From positions 42,779 to 106,778 of the forward strand of contig DAIPBO010000008.1 of the NCBI GenBank assembly GCA_036774405.1: a stretch of DNA of 64,000 nt. The letters are read 5' to 3'. Shown here one piece after another: positions 7,817-15,423 of this stretch. The notes beneath the pieces are model-generated. The model ran no database searches. It was not told the DNA's origin and was given only the letters and a program-made list of their open reading frames with translations. The number at the start of each line of letters is the position of its first letter. The first letter of the stretch is position 1. A program made the position numbers and the translations under genes. The stretch is from JAAYDS01 sp012729155. Lineage in GTDB: Bacteria; Chloroflexota; Anaerolineae; UBA1429.

Positions 7817-9198
7817 GCCTTTTTCCTCTGAACTCGATAGGTCAATAGCATCTTGCCCATGCGAATCTGGTCTCCGTTGCCAAGACGACAGGCCTGATGC
7901 GGTCTAAGCTTGCTGCCGTTCACGGCGGTGCCGTTCGAGCTCGCCAGATCGACGATACTGTGGCCGTCGTCACCGGCCTCGATGACGGCGTGGTTCCGCG
8001 ACACATAGCCGTCAGGATCAAGCGGGCTGACGTCAAGGTCTACTGGCCGCTGGCCATGGGGACGGCCGATCAGCACGCTTGAGCCTAACAGGGGGATTGA
8101 CCAGTTCCAGCCGGCCGGCTCCAGCACCAACAGCTCGGCGGCCAGCTCTTGCTCGAGCCTTTGCCCGCAGTGGCGGCAGAAACGCGCGTGCTGGCTGTTT
8201 CCTGCGCCGCAGGTGCCACAGTAACGATCTGCTATCGGAATGCTCGCTGCAGCGAATGGGGCAGTAGGCGCCGCTGGTGTGGGGCTCGCCTGTAGAGGCG
8301 CGTCGCCGGCCGGTCCACGCTGCCTATCACCAGGCGTGCGCAGCCGAAGCCGTTCCAACAGCGGCAAACACTCGATCAACGCCTGACGCATGGCCAGCGC
8401 CGATTCGTAGCGCGCCTCGCGTTCGCTGGCCATCGCCTTTTCGACGATCTGGGCCAACTCGGCTGAGACCGCCGGATTGACCGTATCCACTGGCTCGCGC
8501 GCCCCGGGGACGAATGTCGGCAAGGGCGGCGAACCCGTCAACAGATGGTAGAGCGTCGCGCCCAGGCCGTAGATGTCAGTGCGCGCATCTGACTGAGCGC
8601 GCCCCCACTGCTCGGGTGCGGCATAGTTCTCCGAACCCATGCTGACGGTATCGCGGTTCTGCCCCTGCTTGTATGTACGGGCGATGCCAAAGTCGATCAG
8701 CTTGATCTGACCGCTCGGCGTAACCATCATGTTGCTGGGCTTGAGGTCGCGGAAGATGATCGGCGAGGGCTGCGCATGTAGATAGGCCAGCACCTCGCAG
8801 ATCTGTATGGCATAGGGGAGCACCTCAGACTGCAGTAGCGGCCCTTGGGCAGTGTCAAGACGCTTCTGCAGTGAGACCCCGTGCACGAACTCCATCACAA
8901 GATACGAGCGGCCCTCATCGACGAAGAAAGCGGCTACTTTGGGCAAGTTGGGATGCGCAAGGCGTACGAGCAGGTTGGCTTCCTGTTCAAAGAGGGTGCG
9001 GGCTTCGTCGAGCGACTGGCGATCCATCGTGTCGAGGCGCAGTTCCTTCAACGCCCAAACCGCAGAACTGCCCTCGGGGCGCTCTTCCTGTACCTGATAG
9101 ATCCATGACATGCCGCCACCCGCGACGAGCCGCAAGACTCGGTACCGACCACGAACAACTGTGCCTACAGCCAGAGGTTTGGTGTCCATCGCATCCAT
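7813..9198 (-). CDS. Ser/Thr protein kinase with zinc ribbon and FHA domain
   Basis: About 461 residues; first gene of the minus-strand signalling operon. The N-terminal kinase domain (about 18-290) has GGGMS in the Gly-rich loop, K51, the catalytic loop FRDLKPSN (D151, HRD changed to FRD) and DFG 169-171. A linker, a zinc ribbon (CGTC...CRHC) and a C-terminal FHA domain (VLIGR, SRNHAVI, SSNGTAVNG) follow. The kinase and its phosphothreonine reader are fused, so it may autophosphorylate and cluster. The start is uncertain: ATG at 9198 or 9189, or TTG at 9237; none has a clear Shine-Dalgarno. Confidence 0.93.
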   Translation of the reverse strand: MDAMDTKPLAVGTVVRGRYRVLRLVAGGGMSWIYQVQEERPEGSSAVWALKELRLDTMDRQSLDEARTLFEQEANLLVRLAHPNLPKVAAFFVDEGRSYLVMEFVHGVSLQKRLDTAQGPLLQSEVLPYAIQICEVLAYLHAQPSPIIFRDLKPSNMMVTPSGQIKLIDFGIARTYKQGQNRDTVSMGSENYAAPEQWGRAQSDARTDIYGLGATLYHLLTGSPPLPTFVPGAREPVDTVNPAVSAELAQIVEKAMASEREARYESALAMRQALIECLPLLERLRLRTPGDRQRGPAGDAPLQASPTPAAPTAPFAAASIPIADRYCGTCGAGNSQHARFCRHCGQRLEQELAAELLVLEPAGWNWSIPLLGSSVLIGRPHGQRPVDLDVSPLDPDGYVSRNHAVIEAGDDGHSIVDLASSNGTAVNGSKLRPHQACRLGNGDQIRMGKMLLTYRVQRKKA

Positions 9199-9308
9199 TG
9201 CCGACCACAGCGCACCGGAGTGCGAGGGTCCGTTCAAGTTCTACCAGTCTTACGTGGATGGGCAGGCTAGGTTGCGCGATGAGGGCCCAATTCACGACCT
9301 GTTGGGGA

Positions 9309-9336
9309 TTTGACAGCCATGAGCAGAATCCTATAA
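9309..9336 (+). promoter_or_regulatory. Promoter of tRNA-Asp
   Basis: TTGACA (9309-9314), 16-nt spacer, perfect TATAAT (9331-9336), ten bases before the mature tRNA 5' end. Confidence 0.75.
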
Positions 9337-9346
9337 TGGATGGCGT

Positions 9347-9420
9347 TGGAGGCGTAGTGTAGCGGTTAACATGTCGGCCTGTCAAGCCGAAGATCGCGGG
9401 TTCGAATCCCGTCGCTTCCG
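9347..9420 (+). tRNA. tRNA-Asp (anticodon GTC)
   Basis: A full cloverleaf can be drawn. The acceptor stem pairs 9347-9353 with 9413-9419 (with one G-T pair), the anticodon stem TCGGC/GCCGA encloses the loop with GTC at 9381-9383, and the T arm carries the loop GGTTCGAATCC. The discriminator is G, as expected for tRNA-Asp; the CCA end is not fully encoded. It has its own promoter and a strong terminator seven bases downstream. Confidence 0.97.
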
Positions 9421-9426
9421 CAGCAA

Positions 9427-9455
9427 GGGGCGAGTCGTATGACTCGCCCCTTTAT
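9427..9455 (+). terminator. Intrinsic terminator after tRNA-Asp
   Basis: A perfect ten-base-pair stem (9427-9436 with 9441-9450) with a GTAT tetraloop is followed by TTTAT. It can also serve the convergent TauE gene on the other strand. Confidence 0.82.
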
Positions 9456-9478
9456 GCTTTGGCGAACGAATGCCGAGG

Positions 9479-10204
9479 TCAGGTGATGAGGACGCGGATG
9501 GCCAGCGCCACGAGCACGCCGGTGGCTACGTAACGAAAGCCCACCGTGCTCAGTCTGCGGAACACACGGGCACCAACAAAGGTGCCTGCCAGGGCAGGGA
9601 CGATTAGCGACAGGCTTGTTAACAGAGTCTCTGTGGTGATGTCGCCCGCCAACGCGTAGAGCGGCAGACGCACCAGGCTCACCGCAAAAAAGACCACCGA
9701 AAAAACGCCCTTGCACAGCGCCTTATCCCAGGCGCGTGCCAACGTGTAGAACACTAGCGGCGGCCCCCCCATATTGATCGAACCGCCGAATAGGCCGGAC
9801 ACCGCGCCGGCGACATAGCCCCACGGCCACGAACGCGTAACGATCGGCTTGGGAGGCGACCAGAAGGTCAGAGCGCTGCCCAGCAAGATCATCACGGCGA
9901 TGCCAGCGCGCAGACTCGCCAATGGGAGGTTGTGCAGCAGATAGACGCCTACGGCCGTTGCCGGAAGGCCAGTGAGCAATAGCGGCCATGCCTCGCGCCA
10001 GGAGATGTCTTTGCGCGTGCTCCATACGTTGGCCAGAATGCTGGTCAACCCAACCAACGAGGAGATGGCCGTTGCCTGCGAGACTGGCATGAGGATGGAG
10101 AACATGCCCACGGTAAAGAGGCCAAAGCCAAAGCCAGTCGTGCCAGAGATGAGTCCGGCGATAAGCACGATGCCAGCCAAGAGAGCGAGATCTCCCAAGA
10201 GCAT
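9479..10204 (-). CDS. TauE/SafE-family membrane transporter (sulfite/organo-anion exporter type)
   Basis: 241 residues, almost entirely hydrophobic with about eight transmembrane helices. It opens with the family's Gly-rich motif (GLISGTTGFGFGL) and repeats a similar pattern in the second half (GLFGGSINMGGPP), the internal pseudo-repeat of TauE/SafE. Members move small sulfur-containing or carboxylate anions; the substrate cannot be read from sequence. It stands alone between tRNA-Asp and tyrS. The only ribosome-binding signal is a GAGGT directly before the ATG. Confidence 0.88.
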   Translation of the reverse strand: MLLGDLALLAGIVLIAGLISGTTGFGFGLFTVGMFSILMPVSQATAISSLVGLTSILANVWSTRKDISWREAWPLLLTGLPATAVGVYLLHNLPLASLRAGIAVMILLGSALTFWSPPKPIVTRSWPWGYVAGAVSGLFGGSINMGGPPLVFYTLARAWDKALCKGVFSVVFFAVSLVRLPLYALAGDITTETLLTSLSLIVPALAGTFVGARVFRRLSTVGFRYVATGVLVALAIRVLIT

Positions 10205-10221
10205 ACCTCATTCGTTGAGAC

Positions 10222-10250
10222 TTGACAGGCCCCCCGCCTGCACCTAGGAT
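10222..10250 (+). promoter_or_regulatory. Promoter of tyrS
   Basis: TTGACA (10222-10227), 17-nt spacer, TAGGAT (10245-10250). The gene start is 49 bases after the -10 box, too short a leader for a T-box, unlike serS. Confidence 0.72.
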
Positions 10251-10298
10251 GGTGACTAGACTCTAGACTACGCGGAAGGAAGCGTCAAAAGGGGAATC

Positions 10299-11519
10299 AT
10301 GACCAACGTGTACGACACACTCAAGGAGCGTGGATTCGTCGAGCAGGTGTCCAACGAAGAAGGGCTGCGCCAGGCGCTCGAGCAGTCCATTACCTGCTAT
10401 ATTGGTTATGATCCCTCAGCCGCCAGTCTCCACGCTGGAAGCTTGCTCACCATCATGGCGCTTGCGCATATGCAGCGAGCTGGGCATCGACCTCTCGTAA
10501 TAGTCGGTGGTGGCACCGGCATGATCGGTGATCCCTCTGGACGCAGCGAGATGCGCCAGCTGCTAACGCCTGAGAAGATCGACGAGAACCGCTTGGCTAT
10601 CAAGACACAGCTTTCACACTACATCACGTTCGATGATGAGCGCGCCATGGTGCTCAACAATGCCGACTGGTTGTTGCCGCTCAGATACATCGAATTTCTG
10701 CGCGACATCGGCAAGCACTTTTCGGTTAACCGGATGCTGACGGCAGAGGCGTACCGGTCACGCCTCGAACGCGGTCTTTCCTTCCTCGAGTTCAACTATC
10801 AGCTTCTGCAGGCCTTTGACTATCTCACGTTGTACCGCCGTTACGGCTGCGTGTTGCAGTTTGGCGGCAATGATCAGTGGGGCAACATCCTGGCTGGAGT
10901 GGATCTGGTGCGGCGCGTCGAAGATGCCGAGGTCTTTGCCCTGACCTTCCCGTTGCTCACAACCGCATCAGGTGCCAAGATGGGGAAAACGGCCGAGGGG
11001 GCGATCTGGCTCGACGCCGACCTACTCTCACCGTTCAAGTACTACCAGTACTGGATCAACACCGAGGACGCCGATGTCGAGCGCTTCCTAAAGATCTATA
11101 CCTTCCTGCCTCTCGACGAGATCGCCGCACTGGCCAGCCTGCAAGGGGCCGAGCTAAGGCAGGCCAAAGAGCGGTTGGCCTATGAGGCCACGATCATTTC
11201 GCACGGGCAGGCTGCAGCAGATGAGGCACGCCAACGCTCTCGCGAGCTCTTTGGCCAGGGTGCAGCCGAGGCTGCGCCCACTACAACGCTGAACGCCAGC
11301 GAACTTGATGACAGCATCCTGGTCACCGAGCTCTTTTGCCTGGCAGGGCTCTCACGTACGCGTAGCGAAGCACGGCGTTTGATCGAGCAGGGTGGCGCCT
11401 ATATCGATGGTGAGGCAGTGGATGATGTAAACCTGTCCATTGCCCGCCGCCAACTGGCCAATGAAGGGCTGCTGCTGCGAGCCGGCAAAAAGCGCTTTCA
11501 GCGTCTGATCGCTCGCTAG
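10299..11519 (+). CDS. tyrS: Tyrosine--tRNA ligase
   Basis: 406 residues, a class I synthetase charging tRNA-Tyr. It has the HIGH-type motif HAGS (residues 45-48), the tyrosine-pocket stretch FLEFNYQLLQAFDYLTLY, QFGGNDQWGNI, and the KMSKS-type loop KMGKT (around residue 230). The C-terminal S4-like RNA-binding domain occupies the last about 65 residues. The HAGS/KMGKT variants are those of the TyrRS clade whose members are often called TyrZ-like. The ATG follows AAAAGGGGAATC, a good ribosome binding site. Confidence 0.97.
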   Translation: MTNVYDTLKERGFVEQVSNEEGLRQALEQSITCYIGYDPSAASLHAGSLLTIMALAHMQRAGHRPLVIVGGGTGMIGDPSGRSEMRQLLTPEKIDENRLAIKTQLSHYITFDDERAMVLNNADWLLPLRYIEFLRDIGKHFSVNRMLTAEAYRSRLERGLSFLEFNYQLLQAFDYLTLYRRYGCVLQFGGNDQWGNILAGVDLVRRVEDAEVFALTFPLLTTASGAKMGKTAEGAIWLDADLLSPFKYYQYWINTEDADVERFLKIYTFLPLDEIAALASLQGAELRQAKERLAYEATIISHGQAAADEARQRSRELFGQGAAEAAPTTTLNASELDDSILVTELFCLAGLSRTRSEARRLIEQGGAYIDGEAVDDVNLSIARRQLANEGLLLRAGKKRFQRLIAR

Positions 11520-11548
11520 GCCGCGCTGCGCCACACAGTATCAAGCCT

Positions 11549-11580
11549 AACAGGCGCATCTACACGATGCGCCTGTTTCT
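11549..11580 (+). terminator. Intrinsic terminator after tyrS
   Basis: An eleven-base-pair stem (11549-11559 with 11567-11577), a seven-base loop and TTTCTT after it. It sits between convergent genes and may act in both directions. Confidence 0.7.
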
Positions 11581-11615
11581 TGTCGTTGGTGATAGCGCTG
11601 GCGATATGGAGGTCG

Positions 11616-12248
11616 TCAGTCTGGGTCGACACCGAAAAAGGCATAGCCCGCCGATACCAGCGTCCCAAGCCATACCCAGCCAGCGTTGGCCACCATGTCC
11701 GGTACGCTCTCGCGCAGCAGTGTGAGGCCAAAGGCGCCCAGACCAACCACGAAATAGACGGCAAAGTAGATGATCGCCAGCCACATGACGAGACGGGCAT
11801 CGCGCGGCCGCCGTGTTTCGTCTCCGCCAGGCGCTAAACCTGCATCGGCATCGAGAGCGGCCACCGAACCTGACACCACCGGAAGGCCGACGGTGCGGGC
11901 CAGGCCGAGCATCTTGCTCTCAAGCAAGGCTGGTGCATCCAGGCGCCGCCAAAGCGACGGGCGTTTAGCGCCGACTGGCCGCAAACCTCGCGTCTGGACG
12001 GTTAGCGGCCGTCGCCCGCGGGCAAACCCGACCGTCACCACGGTGCCGATGAGCCCGCTCAGCATGGCGGCGGCCCTCTCCATGCCAAAAGTGATGAAAG
12101 GCGGGTCAGTGGTAACGGTGCGGTAGATGGCAACGGCCAGCACGCCCCCATAGAGCACGATGGCCATGACCGTGAGCCCCACGGTAACGACCTCCTTGAC
12201 CCAGCCAGGCACAAGCTCGTTGTTGGTTAGATCGGTGTAGCTCGACAT
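11616..12248 (-). CDS. Four-helix membrane protein of unknown function
   Basis: About 210 residues. Two N-terminal transmembrane helices (about 20-45 and 60-80) and two C-terminal ones (about 150-172 and 185-203) flank a polar, Arg/Pro-rich cytoplasmic loop of about 60 residues. I do not recognise a family. The start is the ATG at 12248, with GGAGGAG nine bases upstream; a GTG directly before it is also possible. It lies 12 bases downstream of the DprA-like gene and probably shares its transcript. Confidence 0.75.
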   Translation of the reverse strand: MSSYTDLTNNELVPGWVKEVVTVGLTVMAIVLYGGVLAVAIYRTVTTDPPFITFGMERAAAMLSGLIGTVVTVGFARGRRPLTVQTRGLRPVGAKRPSLWRRLDAPALLESKMLGLARTVGLPVVSGSVAALDADAGLAPGGDETRRPRDARLVMWLAIIYFAVYFVVGLGAFGLTLLRESVPDMVANAGWVWLGTLVSAGYAFFGVDPD

Positions 12249-12260
12249 CACAGCTCCTCC

Positions 12261-13403
12261 CTAGACGTCAGGTTCGGGGTCCTGGTAGGGCTCGTCTACA
12301 TCCTCTACATCCTGATAGCCGAACATGCCGCTCTCGCGAAGTCGGCGTGCCAGGGCAGGTGGCACTCTACCACTACGCCCCAAGACGTCGATGGCTTCGT
12401 CGGCATCATGGAAAACGATTGGCTCGACCCCTGGAAGGGCATGAGGCTCGGCACCAGCCTCGGCATCAAGCGACCAGCCCGCGGAGAGCGTTGTCAAGGC
12501 GCTGCTGCAGTTCTCGTTGATGCGCGCGCCAGCCGCTTCCCAGCCACGTACGATGGCGCTGTCAGAGCGTGACACCACCGCCACCTGCTCACCACGAGCC
12601 AGTAGTTGGCGCGCCCCTGGCCAATCGTCAACGGACGCGTCCGGCTCGATCTGAAGCATTGCGCCTGCCATGGCACTGAGCAGCGAGAGACGCGCCTGGC
12701 CGCCACGTTCGCTGTAGACCTGCTCTGGTAGGAACGGGCTCAGCACGAGCGCCCGACCAGCCTCTAGCGAGGGGCGGAGCAGAGCCAATATCGGCGCAGC
12801 ATGATCCAGGCCCAGAGGCAACATCACGGTGATACGACCACCCACCTCTGGAACGCGCAGCAAGAGTTCGCGCTCGACGCCACGCTCAAAGCCGCCCAGC
12901 ATCGGGACGGGCAAGGCGGCCAGACCGGCAGCCATCTGGTGCAGGTCGAACGCATCAGCAGCGGCAGCGTCGTGAGCGCCTCCAATGGCCACACCTGTTT
13001 CTGCCAGGTGATCCAGCTCACCGATGGCGAACAGCAGATAAGGCAGCTCGGCTTCGGGCAGGTTGTGGGCCAGCTCTTCGGGGTAGGCGGCGTCGGTGCG
13101 GATGATGAGTTCTATGTTGGCCTCGGCAAATGCGCCCATTCGGGCCTGTGACTCACGTGCCTGGGCAAGCAGCTGCTGCGCCTGATGCACCTGCTCGGTA
13201 GACAGCCCGGTCACCTCAGCCGCCTCAGCGGCAGGTGCGGCTGCAAAATCGCTCAACAGGTGTTGCTCGCGCATGCACCAGCGCTCCAACAGCATCTTGG
13301 CGTCTCGGCGCGAGGTGAAGGTGCCCGCGAGGAGTTGCAGCCAAAGCACCGCCTCATGTCTGCGAGCCATTGTGGCTTTGTCCACTGATCGCAATCTGCT
13401 CAT
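12261..13403 (-). CDS. Divergent DprA/Smf-like (SLOG/Rossmann) protein
   Basis: 380 residues. The N-terminal about 100 residues are helical. The middle section then follows the DprA order: AYPEELAHNLPEAELPYLLFAIGEL, a VAIGG strand, MLPLGL, LSPFLPE and LSLLSAMAGAML. DprA loads RecA onto incoming single-stranded DNA. Here the Gly-Ser-Arg after the first strand and the RN motif are replaced (GGAHD, QARLSL), so DNA or nucleotide handling may be altered. Start at ATG 13403: a promoter -10 box ends seven bases upstream, implying a leaderless mRNA. Alternative: a generic SLOG-domain protein. The tail is acidic. Confidence 0.62.
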   Translation of the reverse strand: MSRLRSVDKATMARRHEAVLWLQLLAGTFTSRRDAKMLLERWCMREQHLLSDFAAAPAAEAAEVTGLSTEQVHQAQQLLAQARESQARMGAFAEANIELIIRTDAAYPEELAHNLPEAELPYLLFAIGELDHLAETGVAIGGAHDAAAADAFDLHQMAAGLAALPVPMLGGFERGVERELLLRVPEVGGRITVMLPLGLDHAAPILALLRPSLEAGRALVLSPFLPEQVYSERGGQARLSLLSAMAGAMLQIEPDASVDDWPGARQLLARGEQVAVVSRSDSAIVRGWEAAGARINENCSSALTTLSAGWSLDAEAGAEPHALPGVEPIVFHDADEAIDVLGRSGRVPPALARRLRESGMFGYQDVEDVDEPYQDPEPDV

Positions 13404-13410
13404 GACGAAG

Positions 13411-13438
13411 AGTATACAACACCGCAAAGGGCAGTCAA
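13411..13438 (-). promoter_or_regulatory. Promoter of the DprA-like gene, predicted to give a leaderless mRNA
   Basis: On the minus strand: TTGACT (13438-13433), 16-nt spacer, TATACT (13416-13411). The ATG begins seven bases beyond the -10 box, where transcription would start, and no Shine-Dalgarno is present. Confidence 0.6.
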
Positions 13439-13442
13439 TGCC

Positions 13443-13481
13443 CACGTGCGTGGGCCACGTACGTGGGCCACGTACGTGACT
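13443..13481. repeat. Three tandem 13-bp repeats with palindromic core, in the divergent promoter region
   Basis: Copies at 13443-13455, 13456-13468 and 13469-13481. The consensus is CACGTACGTGGGC, with the self-complementary core CACGTACGTG; the first copy has one change and the third differs in its last two or three bases. The array lies five bases upstream of the -35 box of the DprA-like gene and about 55 bases before the FmdE-type start, a plausible site for a cooperative regulator. Confidence 0.8.
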
Positions 13482-13537
13482 TGGGCGGCAGACCGTTTGA
13501 TTGCACAATGTTGGCAACACACAAAGGGGGTGGCGTA

Positions 13538-14539
13538 GTGTCAGTCGACAAAGCACAGATAGATGCGGTGGTGGCCTTTCACGGGCATATCTGCCCTGGA
13601 ATCGCCACCGGTATTCGCGTGGCCGAGGCTGCGCTGCAACACGTGGGTAGAGCCAGTCAGGATGAGGAGGTGGTGGCCGTCTGCGAGACCGATAACTGTG
13701 CTCTGGATGCCATTCAGTACCTTGTAGGCTGCACTGCAGGCAAGGGGAATCTCATTGTTGAGCGCTATGGCCGCAATCGCTTCACCTTTGCGCGACGCTC
13801 CGATGGCCTGGCAATCCGCGTCACAGCCAGACCGCGGCGGCCAGGCACGCCAGAGCAAGAGGCGCTGGTATCACGTGTCAGGTCGGGCACTGCGATGGGT
13901 GATGACCATGCGCATTTCAACGCGCTCTGGCAAGAACGCGCAGCCGCCATCCTCGCTGCTCCGCTCGGCGCGGTGGTTGATGCCGAGAGGCTCGACGGCT
14001 ACATATTGCCGCCCAAGGCCGTCATCGAGCCATCGCTAACCTGTTCGCGATGTGGCCTGGCGGTGATGGCGAGCCTGACGCGACAGCTCGATGGCGAGGT
14101 AATCTGCCAGGCCTGCTGGCAAGAAGCTGGTTCTCGATCAGTACACCTGAACCAAATCGGCGTGGTCAAGAGCGAGAAGCCAGACGGTCAGTCTCATGCC
14201 GAGGCTCGCGCCGCGGTAGCCGAGATCGAGCTGCTGCCGCTGTTTGCCAAGTCGCTGACGGGGCTGCAGCCGCACCAGATGCTGCAGGTGCTTTGGCTCA
14301 TCGACCGCGCTAACCGCTCCTTTGAGCAGCTTCAGCACCCCAAAGGCGATGCGGCGCTGCCCAGGCGTGGCATTATGGCACTGCGCACGCCCAATCGGCC
14401 GTCGCCACTGGGGCTGACCACTGTCGAGCTCCTCGACATTCAGGGGCTGACCCTTACTGTCAAAGGCCTGGACGCCTGGGACGGATCACCCGTGCTCGAT
14501 ATCAAGCCCTATGCACCGCTATGGGATGATCGTCCATAG
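13538..14539 (+). CDS. FmdE-type zinc protein fused to a TrmO/TsaA-like domain
   Basis: 333 residues. N-terminal FmdE/FwdE domain: metal-binding motif H15-G-H17-I-C19-P, a second cysteine pair in CETDNC, and a C-terminal zinc ribbon (CSRC...CQAC, about 169-196). It is followed by a TsaA/TrmO-like domain (about 203-333) with IGVVKS, ALRTPNRPSPLGLTTVELL and GSPVLDIKPY, matching the SAM-dependent tRNA-A37 methyltransferase fold. FmdE homologues outside methanogens bind metals or formyl carriers; TrmO methylates t6A37 of tRNA. The fusion's joint role is unknown. I use the GTG at 13538 because AAAGGGGG precedes it; the open frame extends upstream without a better start. Confidence 0.86.
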   Translation: MSVDKAQIDAVVAFHGHICPGIATGIRVAEAALQHVGRASQDEEVVAVCETDNCALDAIQYLVGCTAGKGNLIVERYGRNRFTFARRSDGLAIRVTARPRRPGTPEQEALVSRVRSGTAMGDDHAHFNALWQERAAAILAAPLGAVVDAERLDGYILPPKAVIEPSLTCSRCGLAVMASLTRQLDGEVICQACWQEAGSRSVHLNQIGVVKSEKPDGQSHAEARAAVAEIELLPLFAKSLTGLQPHQMLQVLWLIDRANRSFEQLQHPKGDAALPRRGIMALRTPNRPSPLGLTTVELLDIQGLTLTVKGLDAWDGSPVLDIKPYAPLWDDRP

Positions 14540-14542
14540 TGG

Positions 14543-14571
14543 TTGTATGCCGCTGGCAAGCGGGCTATACT
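14543..14571 (+). promoter_or_regulatory. Promoter of the ThuA-like gene
   Basis: TTGTAT (14543-14548), 17-nt spacer, TATACT (14566-14571), 46 bases before the ATG at 14617. Confidence 0.5.
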
Positions 14572-14616
14572 GGGCTTGTCCCTTAGCCGCATGTGCGCAG
14601 CAAGAGAGGTAACAAC

Positions 14617-15363
14617 ATGTCGCAGAAGATTCGTGTCACCGTCTGGAACGAGTTTCGCCACGAAAAGACGCATCAAGAGGTCGCTGATGTCTACCCAGAT
14701 GGCATTCATGGGCAGATTGCGGCGTTTCTTGGTGAGAACCCTGACATCGAGACGCGCACGGCCACCCTCGATGAGCCAGAGCACGGCCTGACTGACGAGG
14801 TATTGGCCAACACCGATGTGCTCATCTGGTGGGGGCACATGGCGCATCGCGAGGTCAGCGATGAGATAGTGGACAAGGTGCAGCGGCGCATACTGAACGG
14901 TATGGGCCTGATCGTGCTCCACTCGGGCCATTTCTCCAAGATCTTCCGCCGCATGATGGGCACCAACTGCAGTCTCAAGTGGCGCGAGGCCGGCGAGCGT
15001 GAGCGCATCTGGGTGGTGGACCCCGGGCATCCCATCGCCAAGGGGCTGCCCGAGTCTTTTGTGGTGCCGCACTGTGAGATGTACGGCGAGTTCTTTGACA
15101 TTCCCAAGCCCGATGCCCTGGTGTTCCTGAGCTGGTTCCAGGGTGGTGAGGTGTTCCGCAGCGGTGTGGCCTATCATCGCGGCAAGGGTAAGGTGTTCTA
15201 CTTCCGCCCTGGCCACGAGACCTTCCCGATCTTTTACCAGCCCGAGATCAAACAGGTCATCACCAATGCGGTGCGCTGGGCTGCGCCGGTGTGTGGTGCT
15301 TACACCGACCTCAGCACGGCGCCCATGGTATCTGCACCCGAATCTTTCACCGTCTCAGACTAG
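14617..15363 (+). CDS. ThuA-like (trehalose-utilisation) family protein
   Basis: 248 residues. The class I glutamine-amidotransferase-like fold of ThuA is visible: IRVTVWNE at the N-terminus, DVLIWWGH, GLIVLHSGHFSK (no catalytic nucleophile of the amidotransferases), DPGHPIAKGLPE, CEMYGE, and the C-terminal GKGKVFYFRPGHET. ThuA proteins take part in 3-keto-disaccharide metabolism; the chemistry of this member is not known. The start at ATG 14617 is supported by GAGAGGT at the right distance. It has its own promoter and a downstream hairpin. The other sugar genes in this window (KDPG-type aldolase, dehydratase, Gfo/Idh, TIM barrel) are not adjacent. Confidence 0.87.
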   Translation: MSQKIRVTVWNEFRHEKTHQEVADVYPDGIHGQIAAFLGENPDIETRTATLDEPEHGLTDEVLANTDVLIWWGHMAHREVSDEIVDKVQRRILNGMGLIVLHSGHFSKIFRRMMGTNCSLKWREAGERERIWVVDPGHPIAKGLPESFVVPHCEMYGEFFDIPKPDALVFLSWFQGGEVFRSGVAYHRGKGKVFYFRPGHETFPIFYQPEIKQVITNAVRWAAPVCGAYTDLSTAPMVSAPESFTVSD

Positions 15364-15381
15364 AGCTCCATATCTGCAGAC

Positions 15382-15405
15382 AGGGCCCGCAACCTGGCGG
15401 GCCCT
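15382..15405 (+). terminator. Hairpin after the ThuA-like gene
   Basis: A nine-base-pair GC-rich stem (15382-15390 with 15397-15405) without a clear T-tract, so either a weak intrinsic terminator or an mRNA-stabilising hairpin. Confidence 0.45.
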
Positions 15406-15423
15406 ATCACACTGGGTTAGTCC

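Noticed and set aside
10204..10298. T-box or other riboswitch ahead of tyrS
   Set aside because: The leader from the predicted promoter is only about 40 bases and lacks a T-box core or terminator.
13443..13481. CRISPR array
   Set aside because: The repeats are 13 bp, directly tandem, and have no spacers; no cas genes in the window.
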